A stretch of DNA of 64,000 bases, taken from the NCBI RefSeq assembly GCF_000463155.2, contig NZ_AWFZ01000050.1, positions 186,001-250,000 on the forward strand. The letters run 5' to 3'. Origin of the DNA: Siccibacter turicensis LMG 23730. GTDB taxonomy: Bacteria > Pseudomonadota > Gammaproteobacteria > Enterobacterales > Enterobacteriaceae. Under the pieces are notes generated by a model that worked only from the letters and a program-made list of their open reading frames with translations, did not search any database and was not told the origin of the DNA. Below, piece after piece: positions 29,779-38,489 of the stretch. Positions within the stretch are counted from its first letter, which is position 1. Each line of letters starts with the position of its first letter. The translations under genes were made by a program, and so were the position numbers.

Positions 29779-31071
29779 TTACGCATAACTCGCTTCGCTA
29801 CGGCGTAACGCCTGCGGCAGCCCCTCCGTTACCGCATCAATCAATGCCTGGTCCGTCACCTGCTGCGGGTAGACGCCTATCGACTGGCTGTAGAGCGGCG
29901 GCAGCGTCTGGCACCAGGCGGTCAGTTCGCTTTGCGGAATGGAGGGCACCACGTATTGCAGCGAGTACGGGTTCTCAGCGGGCAGCGCCTCTTCCATGGT
30001 GGAGCCATAGGCGCCTAAATCCATCAGGCTGGCGGCGGAGGTATCATGCCCGAGGGTCAGCACAAAGGTGCCAAATTTCGGGTGCCCGAGGTACTGCAGC
30101 GTGCGCTCCCCCTCCTGCTGGAAAAGCTGGTGACGCAGCTGCGCCCAGGCGCGGGTCGTGAGCATAAACGGCGTGTGCGCCGGCGAATGGGCCTGGTTGC
30201 CGGGTAAGCAGAGCATCAGGTTGCCGAAGGCGTCCAGAAACGCCACCGAACTGCCCTTCCCACCCTGCTCCACATCGCGCGTGGCCGCCTCCAGCAGCAA
30301 CGAGGCCAGCCCGACGTCAGGGGTGCCGGGAGACGGCGCTTTATAGCTCAGGGCCTGGGGATAGACCGCTTTGAGGGCGACAACAATCGGATCGTCGGGG
30401 GCAAGGGTCGCCGGGTCGAGCAGTTCGTCGAGGGGCAGATCGTGATTCACGGTATCCTGAACCGTCCCCAGGGTGGCTTCAAAGACCGACAGGCACAGCG
30501 CCTGGGTGTTCTGGTCGATAACCGTCTGGCTGAAAAAATCCGCTACCGGTGCCGAGGTGGCTGGCCGGGCAAAGCAGCTGTCACCGTTGACTTCCGGGTA
30601 GCTGAACGTCGTTTGCGCCATCGCTCTGAGCGCCGGGGGGAGCGACGGAAAATCGGCCTGGGTGGTGTAGTTGATGCCGGAAAAGGTGTCGAAGGCGGCG
30701 GACACCACGTTAAACCCGCTGCCCAGGATCGCGCCGGAACACATGCAGCACGGATCCAGCGAGGTGAAGATGGTGATCGCTTCCGGCGGCGGTAACAGCG
30801 CGCCCTGCGACAGCTGATCGTAGTACCAGTCAATTAACTGGCGCTCACCGTGCGCGGTTGGGTCAAACGTCATCCCCGCTTCCACGACGTTATTGTGCAG
30901 CGCGTTCAGCACATACCCGGTATTGTCGAGCATCACGCCGCCGACGCTGAACGTGCCCTGACAGCAGGCGTGAACCGCCTGATTCGCTGCCTCATTTACC
31001 GCGTCTTCTACCGTTTCATAATTCTGAGAGAGCGGCGTGCCGCCCTGGAAAGAACCGTGTCGAATATCCAT
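29779..31071 (-). CDS. Large cytidine-deaminase-fold protein with an apparently degenerate second domain
   Basis: I do not recognise a named enzyme. The N-terminal half (about 20-130 of 430 residues) has the zinc deaminase signature HGE (His74, catalytic Glu76) and PCCMC (ligands Cys108, Cys111), as in CMP/dCMP/guanine/tRNA deaminases. The C-terminal half seems to repeat the fold: VAFLDAFGNLMLCLPGNQ parallels GVMLDNTGYVLNALHNN, and GTFVLTLGHDTSAASLMDLG parallels TIFTSLDPCCMCSGAILG. It has lost the Glu and both Cys, like the broken half of E. coli Cdd. I start at MDIRHGSF because AAGGTG is correctly spaced. Lying last behind xapA-MFS-lysR, it probably deaminates a purine base or nucleoside. 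Confidence 0.75.
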   Translation of the reverse strand: MDIRHGSFQGGTPLSQNYETVEDAVNEAANQAVHACCQGTFSVGGVMLDNTGYVLNALHNNVVEAGMTFDPTAHGERQLIDWYYDQLSQGALLPPPEAITIFTSLDPCCMCSGAILGSGFNVVSAAFDTFSGINYTTQADFPSLPPALRAMAQTTFSYPEVNGDSCFARPATSAPVADFFSQTVIDQNTQALCLSVFEATLGTVQDTVNHDLPLDELLDPATLAPDDPIVVALKAVYPQALSYKAPSPGTPDVGLASLLLEAATRDVEQGGKGSSVAFLDAFGNLMLCLPGNQAHSPAHTPFMLTTRAWAQLRHQLFQQEGERTLQYLGHPKFGTFVLTLGHDTSAASLMDLGAYGSTMEEALPAENPYSLQYVVPSIPQSELTAWCQTLPPLYSQSIGVYPQQVTDQALIDAVTEGLPQALRRSEASYA

Positions 31072-31284
31072 TTTCATCACCTTACGAATAAGATCACATC
31101 GAATAAACCTGACGCAGGCTTATTTCCTGACGCGCTATCGCGCCGGGGTAGTATTCGAATACGTGCGGAATGAATTCTGTCGCGGCCTTCACAGAGCAGG
31201 CGTGAAATATAATTGGTTACGCTTCCTTATGGCTTACCAAGTAATATTTAATATGCCTCAAACGCAATTAATAATTAGAGAATA

Positions 31285-32196
31285 TTATTCTGACGCCGCC
31301 AGGGTGGAAATAAACTGCTGAACCATCGGCGGCTGTTCGTCGCCATACCACAGGGCGTAGAGATCCGCCGGAATCGCCTCCTGCAGCGGAACGAATGTCA
31401 CGCCGGGCCAGTGGATCAACCCGCAGCTTGCGGGCAGCAGGGAGACCCCCACGCCGGCACTGACCAGCGCCAGCGCGGTCTGAGGCTCCTGAACCTGATG
31501 GGTGATATGCGGATAAAATCCGGCACTGACGCAGCGCGCGTAGATCTGTGCAGGGAAATCGCTGTGGTCAAAGGAGAGCGAAATAAACGGGTGACGGGCC
31601 AGCGCGGTGAGCGCCAGACGCGGCCGCTGGCTCAGGGCATCCTGCTGCGGCACCGCGACCTGCAGCGTCTCGCGGGTAATGCGCCGGGCGTGAATATCCC
31701 GCTCAACGTGCGGCGACAGGCTGCGCTGAATGGCGATATCAATAGTGCGGGCCTTCAACGCCTCGATTTGGGTGAACTGAGACAGCTCGCGCAGCTGCCA
31801 GATCACCTGCGGATAGTGCGCTTTAAAGGCGCTCAGCCGGGGAAGCAGCGCGCCCCACAGGGCGCTGCCGATGATGCCAATCTGGATCTGCTGATGCGCA
31901 TGCCGGCCAATCTGGCGCACGTAGTTCAGCGACTGCTCGGTGGCGCTTAACAGCCTGTCCACCTCCGCTTTCAGCGCGCTACCCGCCGATGAGAGCACGA
32001 CCTTGCGGCTGGTGCGCTCAAACAGCGCGGTGCCGATGCACTCCTCCAGCTCTTTTATCTGCACGCTCAGGGGCGGCTGGGAGATATTCAGGCGCTGGGC
32101 GGCGCGCCCAAAATGCAGCTCCTCCGCCAGCACCTGGAAATAGCGCAGCATGCGCAGGCTGATACGGCTGTTGGCGTTCAGTTCTGTCATCGTCAT
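31285..32196 (-). CDS. LysR-family transcriptional regulator
   Basis: This 303-residue LysR protein has an N-terminal winged HTH (about 12-70, RYFQVLAEELHFGRAAQRL and ISQPPLSVQIKELE) and a C-terminal substrate-binding domain starting near 95 (IQIGIIGSALWGALLPRL). It lies between the MFS gene (upstream, 49 bp) and the deaminase gene (downstream) on the same strand, and so probably controls this cluster. A purine ligand is a guess from the neighbouring XapA-type phosphorylase. Confidence 0.88.
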   Translation of the reverse strand: MTMTELNANSRISLRMLRYFQVLAEELHFGRAAQRLNISQPPLSVQIKELEECIGTALFERTSRKVVLSSAGSALKAEVDRLLSATEQSLNYVRQIGRHAHQQIQIGIIGSALWGALLPRLSAFKAHYPQVIWQLRELSQFTQIEALKARTIDIAIQRSLSPHVERDIHARRITRETLQVAVPQQDALSQRPRLALTALARHPFISLSFDHSDFPAQIYARCVSAGFYPHITHQVQEPQTALALVSAGVGVSLLPASCGLIHWPGVTFVPLQEAIPADLYALWYGDEQPPMVQQFISTLAASE

Positions 32197-32245
32197 TCGC
32201 CCCGCAGAAAAGATGCCGCATCATGCGCGTCTGGTTTACCCGGCG

Positions 32246-33451
32246 TCAATCTTCCGCGACCGCAGGCTGATGCAGCCGTTCCGCACGGCTACAGGCTACC
32301 GCGGCAATCAGCGCGATAAGCAGTACGCCATAGGCCACGGTAGAGGTGTTGACCGCCGCATGCAGACCGTAGTGCTGATTCACCAGCGACGAGACGCTGG
32401 CAAACACCAGCGTGCCTACCGTTCCGCACGTCAGAAGGGCCGATAGCAGGGTCGGTGAACTCTGGCTGATCTGCAGCGAACCGTAGCTCATCAATCCAGA
32501 AAACAGCCCGGAGTTGAAGAAGCCGAACACGCCGCAGGCCACGAGGATTAGCGGGGTATGCGCGCTGTTGCCGATAATGCCGATAGCGGCGAGGCCAGCC
32601 AGGGTACAGATCAGCAGGAAGGTGCGCAGCCGCATCCACTTGACGGTGAACTGGTTCAGAAACAGGCCAATCGCTTTGCTCACCCAGTAAACGGTGGTAA
32701 ACAGCGCCGCCTCTTCCGCCGGTAGCGCAAAGCGAGCCTGGAGATAGCCCGGCGTCCACATGGTGAAGATGGGTTCCGCCAGTAAAAAGGCGAACAGCGC
32801 AAAGCAGAGCAGGTAAACGGCAGGCCCCCAGGCGTGCGCCACCGGTTTTTCCACGTCGGTTGCGGGGGGTTCCGGCTGAGCGGTGGGAAAGCGGCAGCGC
32901 AGGCTTAGCGCGAGCATCAGCGCGCCCAGGGCGCCCATGATGCCGTACATGGCAATCCAGGTAGCGCCCAGCGTAAACAGCCAGGCCAGCAGAAACGACA
33001 GCGTTGCCCCGGCGAGGCTAAAGAAAAAGTCGGTGAAAATCAGGCTGGCGGAGCGGCGCTTTTCATCCGGGTTGATGCGCACCACCAGATAGCTGCCGAG
33101 GGTCATGAATATCCCGCCACAGGCGCCGATAACCAGCACCGCGATGCTGAACGTGGTCAGCGTTGGCGAGATAAACAGCACCAGGCTCATCACGATGGTC
33201 AGGGCCGCCGCGCTCACCAGCGGTGACTTGAGGCCCCATTTTTTCATCAGGATGCCGCCCAGCATGATCGGCACAAACATGCCGAGGTTCATCAGGGTGA
33301 ATACCTGGCCGATAAAGGCCGGCTCTTTGTTAAATGCCTGGCACAACGGACCAAGCACGATCCCGAGGGTAGAGACAAGCGCCCCAACGAAGTAGTAGCT
33401 GAGGTAGGAAATGGCATTCAGATTAGCGCGAGAAACGTTCTGCTGTGTCAT
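32246..33451 (-). CDS. TsgA-like MFS transporter, probable nucleoside or base importer
   Basis: This 401-residue 12-helix major facilitator resembles E. coli TsgA (YLSYYFVGALVSTLGIVLG, FTLMNLGMFVPIMLGG, FTDFFFSLAGATLSFL). A central hydrophilic loop (about 190-205, PTAQPEPPATDVEKP) divides two six-helix halves. I start at MTQQNVSRANLN, which has AGGAG upstream; a 22-codon extension is rejected. It sits 46 bp after the xapA-like gene, so it probably carries that enzyme's substrate. It is unlike the NHS-family XapB. Confidence 0.82.
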   Translation of the reverse strand: MTQQNVSRANLNAISYLSYYFVGALVSTLGIVLGPLCQAFNKEPAFIGQVFTLMNLGMFVPIMLGGILMKKWGLKSPLVSAAALTIVMSLVLFISPTLTTFSIAVLVIGACGGIFMTLGSYLVVRINPDEKRRSASLIFTDFFFSLAGATLSFLLAWLFTLGATWIAMYGIMGALGALMLALSLRCRFPTAQPEPPATDVEKPVAHAWGPAVYLLCFALFAFLLAEPIFTMWTPGYLQARFALPAEEAALFTTVYWVSKAIGLFLNQFTVKWMRLRTFLLICTLAGLAAIGIIGNSAHTPLILVACGVFGFFNSGLFSGLMSYGSLQISQSSPTLLSALLTCGTVGTLVFASVSSLVNQHYGLHAAVNTSTVAYGVLLIALIAAVACSRAERLHQPAVAED

Positions 33452-33497
33452 GGTGCGGCTCCTGAGAACGGGCAGCGCCCTGCCCGTTGCGCGAGAA

Positions 33498-34334
33498 TTA
33501 ACGTCCGTAAGATGCAATGAACTGCCCGATAAGGCGGATAACGTCGTCGGTCACCGTGGCGGCGCACTTCAGGGTTTGCTCATGGGAGAGCGCCACATCG
33601 CTTAGCCCTTCCGCCATGTTGGTGATGGCCGAGACCGCCAGCACCTTCAGCCCGCAGTGGCGCGCGGCTATCACCTCCGGCACCACCGACATCCCGACCA
33701 CGTCCCCGCCCATGCGCTGCATCATGCGGATTTCGGCCGGGGTTTCGAAGTTTGGCCCGGTGTAGGAGACGAACACGCCGTCATGCAGCGTGATGTTCTG
33801 TGCCGCCGCGGCGCGGTGCAGCTGCGCACGCAGCGCGGCGTCATAGGCGTTGGCGAGGCTGAAAAAGCGCGGCCCGAAACGTTCGTCGTTCGGCCCCTCC
33901 AGCGGCGAGGTGGGCATGGTGTTGATATGATCGCTGAGCGCCACCAGGCTCCCCGCCGGAATGGCAGGATTGAGCGAACCGGCCGCGTTGGTGCAGAGCA
34001 GCAGCTCGCAGCCAAGCAGTTTGAAGGTGCGTACCGCGGAGGTCATCACGCTCATCCCGCGCCCCTCGTAAAAATGCCCGCGCCCCTTCATGCAGATTGC
34101 ATCGATACCGTGCAGCGACCCCATCACTACCTCGCCGGCATGGCCGACCACGGTGCTGACCGGGAATCCCGGCAGCGCGTCACAGGTCAGCGTGGTGGCG
34201 TTATGCATCTGGTCGGCAAGCGCGCCGAGGCCGGAGCCAAGAATTAAGGCGATGCGCGGCTGGAAACCCGGCTTTGCGGCCCGCAGAAGATCCGCGGCGT
34301 GGAAAGGTGAATTGGCGCAGTGTGAAAATGTCAT
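33498..34334 (-). CDS. xapA: Xanthosine/purine nucleoside phosphorylase, XapA-type (PNP-II)
   Basis: It splits purine nucleosides with phosphate into base and (deoxy)ribose-1-phosphate. The 278 residues match XapA over most of the length: ILGSGLGALADQ, LPGFPVSTVVGHAGE, KGRGHFYEGRGMSVMT (phosphate site), CTNAAGSLNP, GPNFETPAEIRMM, GMSVVPEV and SAITNMAEGLS. It is the first gene of a leftward set with an MFS carrier, LysR regulator and deaminase. Xanthosine preference is by homology only. Confidence 0.9.
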   Translation of the reverse strand: MTFSHCANSPFHAADLLRAAKPGFQPRIALILGSGLGALADQMHNATTLTCDALPGFPVSTVVGHAGEVVMGSLHGIDAICMKGRGHFYEGRGMSVMTSAVRTFKLLGCELLLCTNAAGSLNPAIPAGSLVALSDHINTMPTSPLEGPNDERFGPRFFSLANAYDAALRAQLHRAAAAQNITLHDGVFVSYTGPNFETPAEIRMMQRMGGDVVGMSVVPEVIAARHCGLKVLAVSAITNMAEGLSDVALSHEQTLKCAATVTDDVIRLIGQFIASYGR

Positions 34335-34594
34335 GGTAACCCCGAAATAGTGAACGTTCCGCCATTGTGCGAAGCCGCTATCGGGTACACCAATTCATTA
34401 AACGGCGCGATTAATACGATTTGCGAATCGATTACGCCCGTCGGGAAATTTACTATTTGCTGTCAGAGGGTTAACGCCAGGCCACAGCCGCGCCATGCGC
34501 CCGCGCCCGTCGAAGGAGTAGTCAAAATCGTGACCCTCTTCACGTGCTCTCCCTCCCGTAAACGCATGATAGATCAAGCCGTTACGGGTTTACC
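34335..34594. other. Control region upstream of the xapA-like operon
   Basis: This 260-bp gap should hold the promoter of the leftward xapA-MFS-lysR-deaminase set. CGATT-tgcg-AATCG (34417-34430) is a symmetric LysR-type candidate operator about 85 bp upstream of the xapA start. CCCGTAA/TTACGGG (34555-34588) can pair just after the PRD regulator gene but lacks a T-run. Confidence 0.35.
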
Positions 34595-36505
34595 TCAGAA
34601 GCGAGTGACGCACTCGGTGGCGACCGCGAGAAAGCCGTCAAAATCGCGACACTCCCTGAGCCGCGGCATAGCGCGCTCGCGCAGGAAGGTGACGAACAGA
34701 TCGTAAATCGCCATCGCCTCTTCGTACTCGCTTTTGCTGATGGCGAGCAGGAAGATAACGTGCGCCGTCTCATCGCCCCAGGCGATGCCCTGAGGGGCCA
34801 GCACGGTATAGACCGCGGTCTTGTGGGCCAGCAGCCCCAGGGAGTGTGGCAGCGCAATGCCGTCGCCCAGCATGGTGCTGACAATCGCTTCACGTTCCAC
34901 CACCGAGCCGAGAAACTGCGCGTCAACGAAGCCCTCCTGCTCAAGCTGGGCGCACAGCGTCCGGAACAGGGTGTGCTGGTCCATCGGCTGGTCGATAACC
35001 GTGAAATGGGCGGCGGAAAAATACTTCTCCAGCATCCACGGGCGGGTGCGATCCACCAGCACCAACTTGCCAATCTGCTCCAGCTGATAGTCCGTCGGGA
35101 ACGGGGACATCACCACCACCGGCTTGTCCTTATCGCCGATGCGGGCGGTAGAGATAACAAAATCTTCGTCCACAGCGGCGAGGCGCTCGTAGTCGCGCAG
35201 GGAGATAATGCGCGTCACCTGAAGCTGGGGGTATTTGCGCAGCAGCATCGCCTGAATCATGCGCACCGTGGAGTTGCCGGTATCACAGACCAGCAGCACG
35301 TGCGGCTGACGCTGATAGCCGATGTTGTAGTGCCGCTCCAGCCCAACGCCGATATGCAGCACCAGGAAGCCCACTTCGTTCTCGTTGATGGCGTACGGGG
35401 TATATTTTCCCCAGCTCGATACCGCCGCCAGCGTCATATCCCACGCCAGCGGATAGTGCTGCTTGATGTTTCCCAGCAGCGGGTTCGGCAGGGTGATCTG
35501 GTAGCGCACCCGGGTGATCATGGTTTTGATATGGGTGAGCAGGTCGGCATGGAGCTGCGCATCGGTCAGCAGGTTGTAGTTAAACTGGGTGTTGATGTAG
35601 CGCAGGATGTAGTTGACCAGCGCTTCCGCATCGTCGGCGCTGATGGCGCTGGGCGCCAGATCCTCAACCTGACGCGCGGCGATATGCACCCGCAGCCAGT
35701 GCTCCTCGGCATCCGACAGCGTTTTCCCGGTCAGGCTCTGGATCAGCCCGGCGATATCCCGCGCCGCGCCGCGCACGCTCGCGCCCACGTCATCCGCGGC
35801 GAAGTCGCTGAGCGGGAATCCTTCGCTGATGCGCCGCACCGCCACGGCGCAGTAGAGACGCAGAAACTGCTCGCCCTCATCGGTCAGGCGAATACGGTGC
35901 TGGCTGAAGCAGGCGTGCAGCCCCTGCTCAAGCTGCTGCGGCACGCCGGCGTTGAGCGCTTCCTTGTTTACCAGCGGGTTGTCGCCGTCCTCCTGGGCAA
36001 GCTGCGAAAGCAGGTCGGTCAGGCAGGCGCGGATCGACATCTCGCTGCCAAACAGCTTCATGCCGTGGCGCGGACGCGTCTCGATTGACAGGTTGTAGCG
36101 GTTGAAACGGTCGCGCACTTCCGCCATGTCGCCCTGCAGCGTGGCCCGGCTGACAAACCACTCTTCGGCCAGATCCTCCAGCTTCAGCGACCAGGCCGAG
36201 GTCAGAAAACGAACCAGCAGATAGTTGATGCGCTCCTGTCCGGTGCGGGGAATGCGTAGCGGTCGGGGATGGGCAGTTTGCAGCGCCGCAAAGCGTTCGG
36301 CATCGCTGATGGTCAACTGATAGCCCGCGCCGCGGCTGAGCACGAACTGGGCACCGTGATGCAGCAGCAATTCATTCAACGCAGTGATATCCGCGCGCAC
36401 GGTACGCGTGGAGACGGTGAGGCGGCGCGCCAGCTCGTCCTGCGGCAGCGGTTCATTTTGCAACAGCGAGAACAGTTGGGCCAGACGTTGATTCGGGAAT
36501 CGCAC
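34595..36505 (-). CDS. PRD-containing transcriptional activator with EIIB- and EIIA-like domains
   Basis: This 636-residue regulator of the BglG/MtlR/LicR type is a DNA-binding activator controlled by PTS phosphorylation. In order: an HTH_11-type winged helix (about 5-55), a second Mga-like HTH (about 85-150), PRD1 and PRD2 (about 175-390), a EIIB-like domain with phospho-cysteine region LLVCDTGNST, and a EIIA-Fru/Mtl-like domain with active histidine in GIALPHSLG. I choose the GTG at 36505 because AGAGGAAA lies eight bases upstream; an ATG 33 bp earlier has no site. As last gene of the operon it most likely regulates it. Confidence 0.85.
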   Translation of the reverse strand: MRFPNQRLAQLFSLLQNEPLPQDELARRLTVSTRTVRADITALNELLLHHGAQFVLSRGAGYQLTISDAERFAALQTAHPRPLRIPRTGQERINYLLVRFLTSAWSLKLEDLAEEWFVSRATLQGDMAEVRDRFNRYNLSIETRPRHGMKLFGSEMSIRACLTDLLSQLAQEDGDNPLVNKEALNAGVPQQLEQGLHACFSQHRIRLTDEGEQFLRLYCAVAVRRISEGFPLSDFAADDVGASVRGAARDIAGLIQSLTGKTLSDAEEHWLRVHIAARQVEDLAPSAISADDAEALVNYILRYINTQFNYNLLTDAQLHADLLTHIKTMITRVRYQITLPNPLLGNIKQHYPLAWDMTLAAVSSWGKYTPYAINENEVGFLVLHIGVGLERHYNIGYQRQPHVLLVCDTGNSTVRMIQAMLLRKYPQLQVTRIISLRDYERLAAVDEDFVISTARIGDKDKPVVVMSPFPTDYQLEQIGKLVLVDRTRPWMLEKYFSAAHFTVIDQPMDQHTLFRTLCAQLEQEGFVDAQFLGSVVEREAIVSTMLGDGIALPHSLGLLAHKTAVYTVLAPQGIAWGDETAHVIFLLAISKSEYEEAMAIYDLFVTFLRERAMPRLRECRDFDGFLAVATECVTRF

Positions 36506-36636
36506 AAGCAGTTTCCTCTCGTTACACGAGCGCGCCATCGCGCCCGGGGACAGCCGGTAGCCAGAGCAATAGTTACGGATTACGTCTCAGGATGCAAAAT
36601 GCGTTTGGCCCTGCACGGCGGCAGGGCCGGACACGC

Positions 36637-37377
36637 TTAACCGAGCAGCGTTTTGGTGATAGCCAGCAGCTGGCGCACGTCCTCAGGACGGGTATCGCCG
36701 CTGGCGCTGTCGATGATAGAACTATAGATGTGCGGAATGATTCGGCTCACCCCGGCTTCCAGCGCAATACGCAGGATGGCCTCAACGTTATCGAGATCGA
36801 TGCCGCCGGTCGGCTCCAGCCAGAAGTCATGCTCGGCGCAGGCCGTCGCCACCGCCCGGTACTCGGCTTCGCTTTTCAGACCGCCCATCGGGAAATACTT
36901 AATTGAGCTACCGCCCATGTCCTTGAGCAGCGCTATCGCGGTTGCCACCGGGACGATGCCGTCCGGCGCCGCGCTGCTGAGCGGCCCGGTAGAGATTTTC
37001 ACTATGCCCGGCGTGCCGGTCGGGGAGACCAGACCGTTGACCACGGTCTGATTCTGGCCCAGCAGCGCGCGGCTGGTGCCGACCCCGGTAAACACCTGGT
37101 TGACGTGCTGTGGCTGCACCTGGCGTGAGATCTCGCTGACCATCGCCGACTGTTTCGGATCGCCCGCGCCCAGTCCCACCGACAGCGCATTGTCGATCAG
37201 CGCCGCGTAGTCGCGCATGTCTGCCACCGCGCTGTCGATATCGGCATAGTTCTTCGACAGCACGCCCACCAGCACGTGGCCCTCGGCCGCCTCATAGATG
37301 GCCTGGGCGTTGGCTTTCGAGCCGGCCAGCACGTTCAGACAGATACGGTCGCGGTAAAAATTGGGGGTCAGAGTCAT
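36637..37377 (-). CDS. KDGP aldolase family protein (DgaF-like)
   Basis: This 246-residue TIM-barrel protein resembles Salmonella DgaF, which splits 2-keto-3-deoxy-6-phosphogluconate into pyruvate and glyceraldehyde-3-phosphate in the D-glucosaminate pathway. Visible blocks are RICLNVLAGSKANAQ, VGVLSKNYAD, GIVKISTGPLSS, MGGSSIKYFPMGGLK (Schiff-base lysine candidate in IKYFPMGG) and LEPTGGID. Its ATG overlaps the ammonia-lyase stop by four bases, so the two steps are coupled. Confidence 0.88.
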   Translation of the reverse strand: MTLTPNFYRDRICLNVLAGSKANAQAIYEAAEGHVLVGVLSKNYADIDSAVADMRDYAALIDNALSVGLGAGDPKQSAMVSEISRQVQPQHVNQVFTGVGTSRALLGQNQTVVNGLVSPTGTPGIVKISTGPLSSAAPDGIVPVATAIALLKDMGGSSIKYFPMGGLKSEAEYRAVATACAEHDFWLEPTGGIDLDNVEAILRIALEAGVSRIIPHIYSSIIDSASGDTRPEDVRQLLAITKTLLG

Positions 37378-38489
37378 GCCTGGTTCTCCTTGAGTAAAGC
37401 CGCAATGCTGCGCGCAATAATCGCGAGCTGATCTTCGGTGACGCTGCGCACATCGGCTTCGATAATGCCTTCATTTGCCTTGTAGCCGCGGAAATAGATA
37501 GCGTATTCGCCGCGCTTGAGCGCGCTGACCAGATCGCCGGTCGCGATGCCGGTGACCTGCTCGTCAAAAGCGATTTCGGTGCGGGCGATATCGCGCCCTG
37601 CCGCATCCCAGACCACCCGGGCAGTCACGCCGCTCAGCTGGTTCAGCGTCTCAATAAACGGCGTCATGCGCGCCACCATTTCCGCCCCGGTAGTGCCGGT
37701 GGTGCTGAGGTAGTGTTCGATGGCGCAGGTCAGGCCGAGAATGCCCTCTTTACCTACCTTCATGGCGCGACCAATCCCGCCGGACTGGCGCTTTACCCAT
37801 TCCACGTACGGCTGTTTGCCGATCACCAGCCCGCTGGTCGGCCCTTCAATGGCTTTTGCGCCGCTGTAGATCACCAGATCCGCCCCGGCGCGGTGATAGA
37901 CGTGCAGATCCTCTTCGGCCGCCGCATCGACAATCAGCGGCAGGCTATGCGCGCGCGCCACGGCGACCGCCTGCTCTACGCTGAGCATGCTTTTCTGCAC
38001 GCAGTGGTGGGATTTGATGTACATGATCGCCGCCGTGCGCGGGGTAATGGCGGCGGCCAGCTGGTCGGCGCTGCACTCGTTGGCATAGCCGGCTTCCACC
38101 ACGCGTCCACCGCCCAGCGCCACCATGGTGCCAACCGGTGCGCCGAAGTTGACGTTATGCCCCTTCGGCAGCACGATTTCATTTTTCTCAATCGGCGTGG
38201 TGTGGAGGTTCTCCAGCAGCCACTGGCTGTCCTGCACCAGGATAGCCGCCACCGACTGGGCGATCCCCGCCGAGGCGCAGGAGACCACAGTTGCCGCCTC
38301 CACCTCAAGCAGCTGCGCAATGTACGCCCCGGTCTTATCCACCAGGTCTTTCATCTCGAAGTAGTGGTTCATCCCGGTCATCACCGCCTCGACCACTTCC
38401 GGCCGCGGGGTGGAGACGCCCAGCGCCGTCATGCGGCCAGAAGCGTTAATCACCGGTTTGAGCTGATATTTTTCATAAATCGAAGGCAT
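37374..38489 (-). CDS. PLP-dependent ammonia-lyase, DgaE family
   Basis: This 371-residue SelA/DgaE-like aminotransferase-fold enzyme has the PLP lysine in IYSGAKAIEGPTSG and the N-terminal VINASGRMTALGVS block. Salmonella DgaE turns D-glucosaminate-6-phosphate into 2-keto-3-deoxy-6-phosphogluconate and ammonia. Paired with a KDGP aldolase it implies an amino-sugar-acid 6-phosphate as intermediate. Start MPSIYEKYQLKPVIN follows AAGGGAG; a 52-codon upstream extension lies inside the amidohydrolase gene and is rejected. The amidohydrolase stop overlaps this start by 17 bp. Confidence 0.9.
   Translation of the reverse strand: MPSIYEKYQLKPVINASGRMTALGVSTPRPEVVEAVMTGMNHYFEMKDLVDKTGAYIAQLLEVEAATVVSCASAGIAQSVAAILVQDSQWLLENLHTTPIEKNEIVLPKGHNVNFGAPVGTMVALGGGRVVEAGYANECSADQLAAAITPRTAAIMYIKSHHCVQKSMLSVEQAVAVARAHSLPLIVDAAAEEDLHVYHRAGADLVIYSGAKAIEGPTSGLVIGKQPYVEWVKRQSGGIGRAMKVGKEGILGLTCAIEHYLSTTGTTGAEMVARMTPFIETLNQLSGVTARVVWDAAGRDIARTEIAFDEQVTGIATGDLVSALKRGEYAIYFRGYKANEGIIEADVRSVTEDQLAIIARSIAALLKENQA

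Noticed and set aside
34760-36088. 442-codon open frame antisense to the PRD regulator
   Set aside because: Shadow of the regulator; typical antisense composition.
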